Position numbers and translations under genes: made by a program. 64,000 bases of DNA from contig JAZBOQ010000050.1 in assembly GCA_036351195.1 (NCBI GenBank), positions 108,838 to 172,837 on the forward strand. The letters run 5' to 3'. Shown here piece after piece: positions 8,144 to 17,358 of the stretch (positions are counted from its first letter, which is position 1; the number at the start of each line of letters is the position of its first letter). Source of the DNA: JAHECW01 sp036351195 (lineage in GTDB: Bacteria; Acidobacteriota; Thermoanaerobaculia; Thermoanaerobaculales; Sulfomarinibacteraceae). The notes below the pieces were generated by a model, which saw nothing but the letters and a program-made list of their open reading frames with translations, ran no database searches and was not told the DNA's origin.

Positions 8144-10546
8144 TCAATGTGCCACGGGCGGAGTCTCCGCCTGCGACTGCACCTCGCCGGTGGGAGGCGT
8201 GACATCGGTGTCGAGTTTCCGCACGAGCGCGTTGGCGAGCACCTGGTCCATGTGGCTGACGAAGTGGAATGTCATTTCGCTGCGAACTTCTTTGGGGATC
8301 TCCTCGAGGTCCTTTTCGTTCTCGTCAGGGAGGATGACCTCACGGATGCCGGCGCGGTAGGCGGCAAGCACTTTCTCCTTGATGCCCCCCACCGGGAAGA
8401 CCCTGCCGCGCAGGGTGATCTCTCCGGTCATGGCCGCATCCACCCGAACCGGGATGCCGGTGAAGGCCGACACCAGGGTGACCGCGAGGGTGATCCCCGC
8501 CGACGGCCCGTCCTTGGGGATGGCGCCCTCGGGAACGTGCACGTGGACGTCCTTGGTGGCGAAGACCTCCGGGTCGATGCCGAGCTCGTCGGCCTTGGAG
8601 CGGACGAAGGACAGGGCGGCGTGGGCCGACTCCTGCATGACGTCACCGAGTTGGCCGGTGAGCGTGAGCTTGCCCTTACCGCGCATCAGGGTCACCTCGG
8701 TGGTCAGCAACTCGCCTCCCACCTGGGTCCAGGCGAGGCCCGAGGCCGCGCCGACCTCGGGGGCGGTCTCGCGCTGCTGGGCGCGGTACCGCGGCTTGCC
8801 GAGGAGCTCCTCCATAAACTCGGGAGTGAGGGTGAGATCCGCGTCCTTGGCCTTGATCTTCTCTTTAAGGACCTTCCGCGCCACCTTGCGGCAGATGGAG
8901 GCGATCTCGCGTTCGAGATTCCTCACCCCCGCTTCCCGGGTGTAGCGTTCGATGAGCAGCATCAATCCGTCGTCGGTGAAGTCCGCCGAGAACTTCTTGA
9001 GCCCGTGGCGTTCGGTCTGGCGCGGCACCAGAAAGCCCTTGGCGATCTCGAGCTTCTCGTGGTGTGTGTAGCCGGAGAGCTCGACCTTCTCCATGCGGTC
9101 GAGGAGGGCCGGCGGGATCGGGTGGAGGACGTTCGCGGTGCAGATGAAAAGCACCTTCGAGAGGTCGTACTCCACGTCGAGGTAGTGATCGTGGAAGGTG
9201 TTGTTCTGCTCGGGGTCGAGGACCTCGAGCAGGGCGCCGGCGGGGTCGCCGCGGAAGTCGGCCGCCATCTTGTCGACCTCGTCGAGCAGGAGCACCGGGT
9301 TGACGGTGCCGGCCTTGCGCATCATCTGGATAATCTGACCCGGGAAGGCGCCGATGTAGGTCCGCCGGTGGCCGCGGATCTCGGCCTCGTCCCGAACCCC
9401 GCCGAGGGAGAGCCGCACGAACTTCCGTCCCGTGGCGCGGGCGATGGAGCGTGCGAGCGAGGTCTTGCCGACTCCGGGAGGACCGACGAAGCAGAGGATG
9501 GTGCCGCCGGTCTTCCGCACGAGCTGACGGACGGCGAGGAACTCGAGGATTCGCTCCTTGGGCTTGTCGAGCCCGTAGTGGTCCTCATTGAGCACCTTCT
9601 CGGCACGACGGATGTCGCGGATCTCCCGCGACGCCTTGGACCACGGGACCGCCAGGAGCCAGTCGACGTAGTTTCTCGACACACCGGCCTCGGCCGACAC
9701 CGGCGGCATCCCCTCGAGGCGGCGAATCTCGATCATCGCCTTGTCCTTGGCCTCGTCGGTCATCCCCGATTCCTCCACCTGCTCCTTGAGCTCGGTGAGC
9801 TCCTCGGTGGTGTCGTTGCGACCGAGCTCCTCGTTGATGGCCTTGATCTTTTCGGACAGGTAGTACTCCCGCTGGGCCTTCTCCATTTGCTTTTTGACGC
9901 GCGAGGAGAGGCGGCGGTCGATGTTCAGCTTCTCGATCTCCACATCCAGGAGGTCGTTGAGCCGCTGTAGCCGATCCAAGGGATTGAGCAGCTCGAGCAG
10001 GCGCTGCTTCTCCGCCGTGGGCTGGTTGAGATGGGCGGCGAGGATATCGGCGAACTGCCCGGGGTCATCGGTCTGCAGCGACGCCAGAACCCCCTCGGCC
10101 GAGAGGTGGTGGGAGAGCTTGGCGTACTCCTTGAAGAAGTCGGTGAGCTGCGCCATGTAGCGGCTGGTCGTCTTGTCCTCACCGACCTCTACCTTCTCCA
10201 CCTCGACCCGGGCGATCAGGCAGTCGTCATCGGGAACGATCTCGGCCAAACGCGCCCGCTCCAGACCCTCCACCATCACCTTGATGTTGCCGGAGGCGAG
10301 CTGGAGGTGCTGGACGACACGGGCCACCACTCCGAGGGAGTGGACGTCATCCAAGCTCGGGGAGTCGACTTTGGGATCCCGCTGGGTCACGAGAAACAGG
10401 CGTTTGTCCGGGCGCTCCAGAGCGCGCTCCAGGGCCACCACCGACGGCTTTCTGCCGACGACGAAGGGCGCCATCATGTGCGGGAAAACCACCATGTCCC
10501 GCAGCGGAACAATGGCGAGGGTCTGCGATTCTCGAAGGGCTGTCAT
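8144..10546 (-). CDS. lon: ATP-dependent protease La (Lon)
   Basis: Cytoplasmic AAA+ serine protease of 800 residues that degrades misfolded and regulatory proteins. An N-terminal LonN substrate domain (about 8-210) is followed by a coiled coil and the AAA+ module with Walker A GPPGVGKT at 355-362. The C-terminal protease domain has catalytic S682 (DGPSAGIT) and K725 (GGIKEK), 43 residues apart as expected. The ATG at 10546 fits the family N-terminus. It forms a proteostasis cluster with clpX, clpP and tig upstream. The 76-base gap to clpX contains a short GC palindrome at 10605-10616 but no clear promoter. Confidence 0.97.
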   Translation of the reverse strand: MTALRESQTLAIVPLRDMVVFPHMMAPFVVGRKPSVVALERALERPDKRLFLVTQRDPKVDSPSLDDVHSLGVVARVVQHLQLASGNIKVMVEGLERARLAEIVPDDDCLIARVEVEKVEVGEDKTTSRYMAQLTDFFKEYAKLSHHLSAEGVLASLQTDDPGQFADILAAHLNQPTAEKQRLLELLNPLDRLQRLNDLLDVEIEKLNIDRRLSSRVKKQMEKAQREYYLSEKIKAINEELGRNDTTEELTELKEQVEESGMTDEAKDKAMIEIRRLEGMPPVSAEAGVSRNYVDWLLAVPWSKASREIRDIRRAEKVLNEDHYGLDKPKERILEFLAVRQLVRKTGGTILCFVGPPGVGKTSLARSIARATGRKFVRLSLGGVRDEAEIRGHRRTYIGAFPGQIIQMMRKAGTVNPVLLLDEVDKMAADFRGDPAGALLEVLDPEQNNTFHDHYLDVEYDLSKVLFICTANVLHPIPPALLDRMEKVELSGYTHHEKLEIAKGFLVPRQTERHGLKKFSADFTDDGLMLLIERYTREAGVRNLEREIASICRKVARKVLKEKIKAKDADLTLTPEFMEELLGKPRYRAQQRETAPEVGAASGLAWTQVGGELLTTEVTLMRGKGKLTLTGQLGDVMQESAHAALSFVRSKADELGIDPEVFATKDVHVHVPEGAIPKDGPSAGITLAVTLVSAFTGIPVRVDAAMTGEITLRGRVFPVGGIKEKVLAAYRAGIREVILPDENEKDLEEIPKEVRSEMTFHFVSHMDQVLANALVRKLDTDVTPPTGEVQSQAETPPVAH

Positions 10547-10622
10547 CTGGTTGTCTTTCGTCTTTGGGGGGACCGTGGATCGGGGTCGGTTGGTTGGAGG
10601 GCGCCAGGGCGCCCTGGTTGCA

Positions 10623-11858
<1,236 letters not shown>

Positions 11859-11894
11859 TCATCCTCCTCGAATCATTGTATCCCATTATCTGCT

Positions 11895-12479
11895 CTACTC
11901 TCTGGAAACAATGATCTTGTCGATGATGCCGTAATCCTTGGCCGCATCGGCCTCGAGGATGAAGTCGCGTTCGGTGTCGATGTTGATCTTGTCGATCTCC
12001 TGACCGGTGTGTGTGGCAAGGATGCCGTTGAGGCGTTCGCGCATCCTCATGATGTCCTTGGCATGGATGTCGATGTCCGACGCCTGTCCGCCGAGACCCG
12101 TCATCAGCGGCTGGTGGAGCAGAACCCGGCTGTGGGGCAGTGCGAAGCGCTTGTCCTCGGCGCCACCGGCGAGCAGCACCGCCGCCATCGAGGCGGCCTG
12201 GCCGAGGGCGATGGTCGCCACGTCGGGTTTGACGTACTGCATGGTGTCGTAGATGGCGAGGCCCGCGGTGATCGTGCCGCCGGGGCTGTTGATGTAGAGG
12301 AAGATGTCCTTTTCGGGGTTCTCGGCTTCGAGGAAGAGCATCTGGGCGATGACCAACGAAGCCACCTCGTCGTCGATGCCGGAACCTAGGAAAATGACGT
12401 TGTCCTTGAGCAGTCGGGAGTAGATGTCGTAGGCGCGCTCGCCTCGGCTCGTCTGTTCCACAACCACCGGAACCAACAT
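11895..12479 (-). CDS. clpP: ClpP, proteolytic subunit of the ClpXP protease
   Basis: Self-compartmentalised serine protease, 194 residues. The triad is S97 (GQAASMAA), H122 (LHQPL) and D171. The ATG at 12479 shares a base with the tig stop (TGATG) and has GGAGG about nine bases upstream. An overlapping GTG one codon earlier is a less likely start. It works with ClpX encoded next door. Only one clpP copy is in the window. Confidence 0.97.
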   Translation of the reverse strand: MLVPVVVEQTSRGERAYDIYSRLLKDNVIFLGSGIDDEVASLVIAQMLFLEAENPEKDIFLYINSPGGTITAGLAIYDTMQYVKPDVATIALGQAASMAAVLLAGGAEDKRFALPHSRVLLHQPLMTGLGGQASDIDIHAKDIMRMRERLNGILATHTGQEIDKINIDTERDFILEADAAKDYGIIDKIIVSRE

Positions 12480-13762
12480 CACTCCACCTCCCCGCCGGCC
12501 TTCCTGATCATCTCATCCACCACCAGGGTGAGGCGAGCGCCGTGGCGGATGGCGTCGAGCTTCTCCTCGGCCGCGAGGTTGGCCTTGTGCTCCGCCGGCG
12601 GGACTTGCAGCTGGGCTGCTTCCGCGGCGATGTAGGCGTCCACCTCGGCTTCGGGGACCGGCGTGTCCCACTCCGCAGCGAGCTGCTCGAGAATGAGGTT
12701 GTCGGCCACGTGCTGGCGCGCCGACGGCTCCGCCTTGGCGGCGAGCTCCTCCCATTTGAAATCACCGTCTTCAGGGCCCATGCCCTGCATGGCCATTTGG
12801 TAGGCGTAGCGGTTGATGCTTTCGTTGACCGTGTTCTGCACCAGCGACGAGGGCAGCTCGTTGAGGTCCACGTTGGCCTGCTGCTGGTCGAGCAGGACGC
12901 GGCGCCACTGCTCGCGCCGATCGCTCTTCTTCTTGCGCTCCAGAGCCTCGTGGACCCTCTCCTTGAGCTCGGCGAGGTTCTCCAGACCGACGCCCACGGC
13001 CAGCTCGTCGTCGATCTCAGGGATCTCCTTGCGCTTGAGCCCCTTCACCGAGATCGTGTAGGTGACCGCCTTGCCGGCGCGATCGGTGTTCTCGTCATCC
13101 TTCGGGAAGGTCTTGACGGCGGTCTTTTCATCGCCGACGCGGGCGCCCTGCAGGGCCTCGGAAACCTCCGGCGGGACAGCGTCGGACCCGAGGACGAACT
13201 GGGCGTCGGACTCCGTGTACGGATCCTCGTCGGAGTCTTCCATCCGGCCTTCCAGGTCGGCCTCGACGAGCATGCCGTCGGCGGCCGCCTCGTCCTCCAC
13301 CGGCTGCCACACCGCCTGCTGCTCGGCGAGGCGCTCGATTTCGGCATCGAGCTCGGCGTCGGACACATCGAGGGAGATTTCGGGGAGCTCGGCATCGGCG
13401 AGATCCGGCAGTTCGTAGTTGGGGCGGATCTCCATCTCTGCGGTCATGGAGAAGGAGCCGTCGTCACCGATCTCCGCCGCCCGGATCTGCGGCATGGTGA
13501 GGGGCTGCAGAGCCGCTTCGCCCTCCATCAGCTCCTGCCACACGCGCTGGCTGAGCTCTTCTTTCAGCTCCTTGTCGATGTCCTCGGCGAAGCGGGCTCG
13601 GATCATGGACTCCGGAGCCCTGCCGTCACGGAAGCCCGGCAGCTTGGCCCGTGCGCGGATGGAGCGGACGATGGTCCGGCGCTCGTCCGCGACGACATCG
13701 GCGGGGAGGCTGCCTTCGACCTCGACTCGGTGGTTTGCTTGCTCGGTCAACTTGTAGGTCAT
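12479..13762 (-). CDS. tig: trigger factor (ribosome-associated chaperone and prolyl isomerase)
   Basis: Chaperone of 427 residues that binds nascent chains at the ribosome exit. The N-terminal ribosome-docking domain carries the signature LPGFRDGRAP (usually GFRKGKVP). The FKBP-like prolyl isomerase domain is central (about 150-245), and the helical C-terminal chaperone arms follow. The frame runs on upstream through tRNA-Leu, but that part is a translated tRNA. The ATG at 13762 with GGAGAG nine bases upstream is the real start. It begins 15 bases after the tRNA-Leu CCA, so its mRNA is probably released by tRNA processing. Confidence 0.95.
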   Translation of the reverse strand: MTYKLTEQANHRVEVEGSLPADVVADERRTIVRSIRARAKLPGFRDGRAPESMIRARFAEDIDKELKEELSQRVWQELMEGEAALQPLTMPQIRAAEIGDDGSFSMTAEMEIRPNYELPDLADAELPEISLDVSDAELDAEIERLAEQQAVWQPVEDEAAADGMLVEADLEGRMEDSDEDPYTESDAQFVLGSDAVPPEVSEALQGARVGDEKTAVKTFPKDDENTDRAGKAVTYTISVKGLKRKEIPEIDDELAVGVGLENLAELKERVHEALERKKKSDRREQWRRVLLDQQQANVDLNELPSSLVQNTVNESINRYAYQMAMQGMGPEDGDFKWEELAAKAEPSARQHVADNLILEQLAAEWDTPVPEAEVDAYIAAEAAQLQVPPAEHKANLAAEEKLDAIRHGARLTLVVDEMIRKAGGEVE

Positions 13763-13777
13763 GAAAATCTCTCCGGC

Positions 13778-13864
13778 TGGTGCGAAAGGGGGGACTCGAA
13801 CCCCCACGGGGTGTCCCCCACGAGATCCTAAATCTCGCGCGTCTACCGGTTCCGCCACTTTCGC
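13778..13864 (-). tRNA. tRNA-Leu (anticodon UAG)
   Basis: A full class II tRNA can be folded. The acceptor arm is GCGAAAG paired with CTTTCGC, the D arm contains GTAGAC, the anticodon stem is CGAGA/TCTCG with loop TTTAGGA (anticodon TAG), and a long variable arm precedes a TTCGAGT T-loop. The discriminator is A and CCA is encoded (plus-strand 13778-13780). It lies between tRNA-Lys and tig on the same strand. Confidence 0.97.
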
Positions 13865-13879
13865 GCGGACAAAAGGAAA

Positions 13880-13955
13880 TGGTGAGCCGTGAAGGAATCG
13901 AACCTTCAACCTAGTGATTAAGAGTCACTTGCTCTGCCAATTGAGCTAACGGCCC
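13880..13955 (-). tRNA. tRNA-Lys (anticodon CUU)
   Basis: A 76-base tRNA including encoded CCA. The acceptor arm is GGGCCGT with ACGGCTC (one G-U pair), the D-loop has TTGGCAG, the anticodon stem is AGTGA/TCACT with loop CTCTTAA (anticodon CTT), and the T-arm contains TTCGATT. It lies 15 bases upstream of tRNA-Leu, probably in one transcript that continues into tig. Confidence 0.97.
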
Positions 13956-13967
13956 ACAGCGGAGGGC

Positions 13968-13996
13968 ACTCTACCTCAAAAAGCGTCGACGGGCAA
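13968..13996 (-). promoter_or_regulatory. candidate promoter of the tRNA-Lys/tRNA-Leu/tig transcript
   Basis: On the minus strand TTGCCC (-35) and TAGAGT (-10) are separated by exactly 17 bases. The -10 ends 12 bases before the tRNA-Lys 5' end. Each hexamer matches four of six consensus positions. Confidence 0.5.
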
Positions 13997-14008
13997 GAGG
14001 GAGCACGA

Positions 14009-14110
14009 AGTCAACAGTTCACAGTTGAGAGTTGACAGTTGCATCGCAGTTTGTTGTCACCGGTATCGGAAGCGGTGCTGTCAACTGTTGACTGTCGACT
14101 GTCAACTCAG
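14009..14110. repeat. pair of opposed degenerate 7-bp repeat arrays
   Basis: Left array (about 14016-14041) reads AGTTCAC, AGTTGAG, AGTTGAC, AGTTG. Right array (14079-14106) reads TGTCAAC, TGTTGAC, TGTCGAC, TGTCAAC, which is the same 7-bp unit in the opposite orientation. The two arrays are separated by about 37 bases of unrelated sequence, so the whole can fold on itself. It fills the gap between the tRNA-Lys promoter and the convergent end of the 14128-14829 gene. Confidence 0.75.
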
Positions 14111-14138
14111 TCCACCGCTGACCTCGGTCAGCGGTGGA
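14111..14138. terminator. hairpin overlapping the stop codon of the 14128-14829 gene
   Basis: TCCACCGCTGACC at 14111-14123 and its exact complement at 14126-14138 form a 13-base stem with a two-base centre. The stop codon (14128-14130) lies in one arm. No T tract follows, so function as a terminator is uncertain. Confidence 0.5.
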
Positions 14139-14829
14139 CCAGGTGCTTGATCTCCGACGCGCCGAGCTCGGACTCGGCGGTGATGACCACTGCAGAGGTC
14201 CCGCCCGAGAACTCGGGCAGCCGCGCCCTGCTGGAGAACATCCCTCCTTCGTCGGTCTCGCCTTCGGCCAGGACCAACCGACGCGGCTCCGAGGTTGATT
14301 TGAAGAGCACGACGATCCGAACCCCCTGCTGGGCGGTCCGCGACTCCGAGTCCACTGCAGAGATGGTGATTTCGGCCTTCTCGCCGTAGGCGAAGTCGTG
14401 ATCGCCAACCGTTTTCAAGACCAGGTGGGCGCGCCCGCGTTGCGCAGCCAGGTAGTCGAGAATCACCTGGTCGAGGGTGGGCTCCCCGCCCGACGCATCG
14501 TCACCGCCGCCGTTCGACTTCCTGGCGGAGTTGACGGTGTCGTCGTCGTCATCCAAGAGTCCGGGGTCGTCCGAGAGCTGTGCCAACCGGCCCCGCCGGA
14601 TATTGTCGATGATGGATCGGTGCTGACGCTCCATGAGCGCCGCGATGGCATCGGAGTCCACTTTCTCGTCGACGAGATCCTGGTAGGAGGTCCGCCTGGA
14701 AAAGAGTATCTCGCCTCGGGCGTAGACAAGGCTCTCCACGATGGGGTTCGATCGACCCTTGTCTTCCGTCTGCACGTGGTAGGTCGTTCCCGCGTGATCA
14801 ATATCGGTGTTGTAACCAGTCAGCACCAC
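14128..14829 (-). CDS. conserved protein of unknown function
   Basis: I do not recognise a named family. The 233-residue protein has an N-terminal block (TGYNTDIDHAGTTYHVQTED, then NPIVESLVY and ILFSRRTSY) that I recall from uncharacterised acidobacterial and deltaproteobacterial proteins. A charged middle contains an Asp-rich run (LLDDDDD) and GGGDDASGG. A C-terminal part of alternating beta-like hydrophobic residues resembles an immunoglobulin-like fold. There is no signal peptide or membrane segment, so it is probably cytoplasmic. The start is a GTG at 14829 with GGAG eight bases upstream; a second GTG follows immediately. It is divergent from the phosphatase gene at 14927. Confidence 0.8.
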   Translation of the reverse strand: MVLTGYNTDIDHAGTTYHVQTEDKGRSNPIVESLVYARGEILFSRRTSYQDLVDEKVDSDAIAALMERQHRSIIDNIRRGRLAQLSDDPGLLDDDDDTVNSARKSNGGGDDASGGEPTLDQVILDYLAAQRGRAHLVLKTVGDHDFAYGEKAEITISAVDSESRTAQQGVRIVVLFKSTSEPRRLVLAEGETDEGGMFSSRARLPEFSGGTSAVVITAESELGASEIKHLVHR

Positions 14830-14926
14830 CGCTCAGGCTCCATCCATGTCAACGGCTCCCAGGCTACCCCCTCGTGCGGTGATGGTCAATGAACGCCGCG
14901 TCAACGCCCCGTTACAATACTCACCG

Positions 14927-15352
14927 ATGACCGCCTTGAAGATCCTCTTTTTCTGCATCGGCAACACCTGTCGCTCGCCCATGGCCGAGGCCATCACCCG
15001 CGGTCTCGGCGGCGCCTCGGTTCGAGCAGCTTCGGCCGGCCTACGGCCCTTCGGTCGAATTGTCGGCGGCACCGAGCGTGCGCTTGGCCGGCTAGGTTAC
15101 GACTCCCGCGGCCTCACTTCGAAGCGGTTGGACACCGTGGATCTCCAGGACTTCGACATCATCGTCTCCCTCCTCGGGAACGCGGGCCTTGCCTACCTCC
15201 CACCGGGGTTGGGAGCCGACGTGGAGGCGTGGCCCATCGGCGACCCCTACGGCGAGGACGACGAGGTCTACCTGGCCACCGCGCGTGAGCTCGAACGGCG
15301 GATTCGAGACCTTCTCGAAGACCGGTCCGCGCGGGAACTCACGATCGTCTGA
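14927..15352 (+). CDS. low-molecular-weight phosphotyrosine phosphatase family protein
   Basis: Small phosphatase-fold protein of 141 residues. The P-loop C10-IGNTC-R16-S17 is the CX5RS active site, and the general acid D106-P107 sits in GDPYGE near the C-terminus. Families sharing this fold are tyrosine phosphatases, arginine phosphatases and thioredoxin-linked arsenate reductases. The DP motif favours a phosphatase. The longer frame from 14846 lacks similarity upstream, so ATG 14927 is the start. TACAAT lies eight bases before this ATG. A short hairpin (TCCCAC-TTG-GTGGGA) follows the stop. The partner kinase is not nearby. Confidence 0.85.
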   Translation: MTALKILFFCIGNTCRSPMAEAITRGLGGASVRAASAGLRPFGRIVGGTERALGRLGYDSRGLTSKRLDTVDLQDFDIIVSLLGNAGLAYLPPGLGADVEAWPIGDPYGEDDEVYLATARELERRIRDLLEDRSARELTIV

Positions 15353-15513
15353 CGCGTCCCACTTGGTGGGAGTTCAGAGGCATGAGTATTGAGCCCTTTG
15401 TTTCTCATGTCAGTGATGTGGTGCTCTTGGTGCGTGGCAAGAAAGGAGCGGAGGTCGAAAACCGGAAGCGGGAGGGGGGAACAAGGCGTGAGAATCCGTG
15501 GCACACTTGAACC

Positions 15514-16011
15514 GTGGTCTTCGACGAGGTCTACGAGCGCTTCCGGCGTCCCATCTGGCGCCTGGCACGGCGTCTCACCGCCAACGATGAAGAGGCCTTC
15601 GATGCGACCCAGGAGATCTTCCTCCGCATCTGGCGCGGACTCTCCGGTTTTCGGGGTGAGGCCAAGCTTTCGACGTGGGTCTTCCAGGTGGCCTGGAACT
15701 ACCTTCGGGGTCACCACCGCCGCCGGGGGCGGCAGCCGGCCGACCTGGGCGCAGCGGCGGACGATGCCGTGCTTCGCATGCCGGACCCGGCACCCGGACC
15801 GGAGCGTCGCGCCGTGGCGTCGGATCTCCTCGATCGGGTGACGGCGGCCATGGACGATCTTCCGGAGCACTATCGGGTGGTGGTGTGGTTGCGGGACGCC
15901 GAGGACCTCAGCTACGCCGAGATCGCCGAGGTTCTCGATCTCCCCATCGGCACCGTCCGTTCACGCCTGGCGCGGGCGCGATCGGCCCTGAAGGAAGCGG
16001 TGGACATGTGA
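15514..16011 (+). CDS. RNA polymerase ECF sigma factor
   Basis: Group 4 sigma-70 protein of 165 residues. The region 2 domain is about residues 5-72, with DEEAFDATQEIFLRIW and WVFQVAWNYLRGHHRR. Region 4 is about 105-160, with LPEHYRVVVWLRDAEDLSYAEIA and the recognition helix GTVRSRLARAR. The start is GTG at 15514. The stop overlaps the next gene's ATG (TGATG), so sigma factor and anti-sigma factor are translated together. The 161 bases upstream hold a GGAAC and a CGTG 14 bases apart, which is short for an ECF autoregulatory promoter. Confidence 0.93.
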   Translation: MVFDEVYERFRRPIWRLARRLTANDEEAFDATQEIFLRIWRGLSGFRGEAKLSTWVFQVAWNYLRGHHRRRGRQPADLGAAADDAVLRMPDPAPGPERRAVASDLLDRVTAAMDDLPEHYRVVVWLRDAEDLSYAEIAEVLDLPIGTVRSRLARARSALKEAVDM

Positions 16012-16961
16012 TGAACGACCTGCTCTCTGAGCTTCTGAGCCGCTATCTGGACGACGATCTCACCGCCGCCGAGCGGTCGGACTTCGAACGCCGTCTCGAG
16101 GTGGATCCCGAGCTCCGCGCTGAGGTCGAGGCCGCCCGGCAGCTGCAATCGGCGGTTGCTCGCCTGGCCGGCGAAATGGAGCCGCCGATCGCCCTCGATG
16201 CCGTGATGGAGCCCATGCGCCGCAGCGCCCCGGCCCGCGAGCGCCGCGTCCGGCCGGTCTATCGTTGGCTCGGCGCCGCGGCCGCCGTGGTCCTCGGCGT
16301 CACCGTCGCCACGGAGGTGGCCCGCCGCAACCCACGACCGGACCCGGACCGGGCCGTTCCCGCCAGGGTCGTGCATCAGGACGAGGAGGAGATCTTCCAG
16401 CTCGCGCCCCTTCCGTCGGCGGTGCCCTCGGAGAATCGACCGTTCGGCGCCACGGACCGTCTCCGTGAGGAGCCGCCCCATTCCCCCGAAGCCCCCGAGC
16501 CCGCGCCTCTGGAGATCATGGGGCCGTTGCCGTCCGGCGATGTCACGACCGAGTCCGACGCAGCGCTTCGGGAACCGGCCCACAAGGAAAAAGCCGCGGC
16601 TCGGAAACGTCAGGGGGCGGACGACGGCACGGGACCAGCGCCCCGTGCCGCCGGTCGACCCGCGGGGCGCGTCCAGGAGAACGAACAACCAGCCCGGCAG
16701 AAGCGCGCAGCGCCGGCGCACTCGGTGGCGATCGTCGTGGACGGCGTCCATGTCTGGGCCGGGTGGTCTCGGTGCCCGGCCGAAGACTCCGTGAGCATCC
16801 GGATCAGAGTCCGCGGAGGCCTCGTCGTCGACATCACCGCCGATCCCGACGCCGATCACCGCGGTCGAGAGCTCTGCCTGCCGTCGGATCTCGTCGGCTC
16901 ACGCGTCACCGGCGTGCCGGACGGAGAGCACGGCGCAGCAATCGTCGCCGGCAGCCAATAA
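16011..16961 (+). CDS. membrane-anchored anti-sigma factor (putative)
   Basis: A protein of 316 residues coupled to the ECF sigma gene by TGATG. The cytoplasmic N-terminus (about 1-85) has the LSRYLDDDLTAAER...LEVDPEL pattern of anti-sigma domains but no HxxxCxxC zinc motif. One transmembrane helix lies at about 86-103. A long Pro/Ala/Glu-rich, low-complexity region (about 110-235) follows, then a small folded extracytoplasmic domain containing two cysteines (SRCPAED and RELCLPSD). Topology and context fit an anti-sigma factor sensing an envelope signal; the signal is unknown. Confidence 0.75.
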   Translation: MNDLLSELLSRYLDDDLTAAERSDFERRLEVDPELRAEVEAARQLQSAVARLAGEMEPPIALDAVMEPMRRSAPARERRVRPVYRWLGAAAAVVLGVTVATEVARRNPRPDPDRAVPARVVHQDEEEIFQLAPLPSAVPSENRPFGATDRLREEPPHSPEAPEPAPLEIMGPLPSGDVTTESDAALREPAHKEKAAARKRQGADDGTGPAPRAAGRPAGRVQENEQPARQKRAAPAHSVAIVVDGVHVWAGWSRCPAEDSVSIRIRVRGGLVVDITADPDADHRGRELCLPSDLVGSRVTGVPDGEHGAAIVAGSQ

Positions 16962-16986
16962 AAAAGGGCGCGTCGGCGACGCGCCC
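16960..16986 (-). terminator. intrinsic terminator of the STAS/RsbW/cutA transcript
   Basis: On the minus strand GGGCGCGTC and GACGCGCCC (nine-base stem, three-base loop) are followed by a run of T, 30 bases after the STAS gene stop. The T run abuts the plus-strand anti-sigma stop codon. Confidence 0.9.
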
Positions 16987-17016
16987 TGTGCTCCTCCACC
17001 CACGGTCATCCAACGC

Positions 17017-17355
17017 TCACTTGAAGGCGGCGAGGCCCTCTTGAACGTTGTCGAGAACGTCGAAAACGGTGATGAGCTGGGTCACGTGCAGAATATCGTT
17101 GATTTTCGGTGAGAGCCGGAGAAGCTTCAGCTGCCCGCCCCGCTTGGTGACCGTGGTGTAGCAGGCCACCATCTCCCCGATTCCCGACGAGTCCACCGCG
17201 GTCACTCCCGCGAGGTCGAGCAGAATTTTCTTCTGGCCCTCCTCGAGGGAATTTTCCACGAGCTCGCGGATCTTGACGTCGCCGGCGCCGATGGTGATCT
17301 TCCCCGCCAGCTCGATGATCCGAACATCTTCGACATCACGGATCTCTGATTTCAT
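17017..17355 (-). CDS. STAS-domain anti-anti-sigma factor (SpoIIAA/RsbV-like)
   Basis: Single STAS domain of 112 residues. The conserved phosphorylatable serine lies in AVDSSGIGEM (S56 or S57). In partner-switch systems the unphosphorylated form binds the RsbW-type kinase and frees its target. A Shine-Dalgarno AAGGAG precedes the ATG at 17355. The stop of the upstream RsbW-like gene is three bases away. An intrinsic terminator follows. No SigB/SigF gene is adjacent, so the target is unknown. Confidence 0.92.
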   Translation of the reverse strand: MKSEIRDVEDVRIIELAGKITIGAGDVKIRELVENSLEEGQKKILLDLAGVTAVDSSGIGEMVACYTTVTKRGGQLKLLRLSPKINDILHVTQLITVFDVLDNVQEGLAAFK

Positions 17356-17358
17356 CTT

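Noticed and set aside
8131..8144. Third possible parS (TTTCCACGTGATCA) at the lon/engB junction
   Set aside because: Only the CACGTG centre and part of one arm match; the GAAC/AAAC arm is missing.
8147..9970. 607-codon open frame opposite lon on the plus strand
   Set aside because: Antisense shadow of a clear full-length Lon in GC-rich DNA. Composition is His/Val/Asp/Leu-rich without any domain.
10597..10616. GC-rich palindrome between clpX and lon as a terminator
   Set aside because: Short, no T tract, and located in a likely operon.
13763..13909. N-terminal extension of trigger factor
   Set aside because: The extra residues are translation of tRNA-Leu; the tRNA folds completely and the Shine-Dalgarno supports the internal ATG.
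15478..15500. ECF-type autoregulatory promoter (GGAAC...CGTG) before the sigma gene
   Set aside because: The spacing of 14 bases is too short and both boxes are only partial matches.
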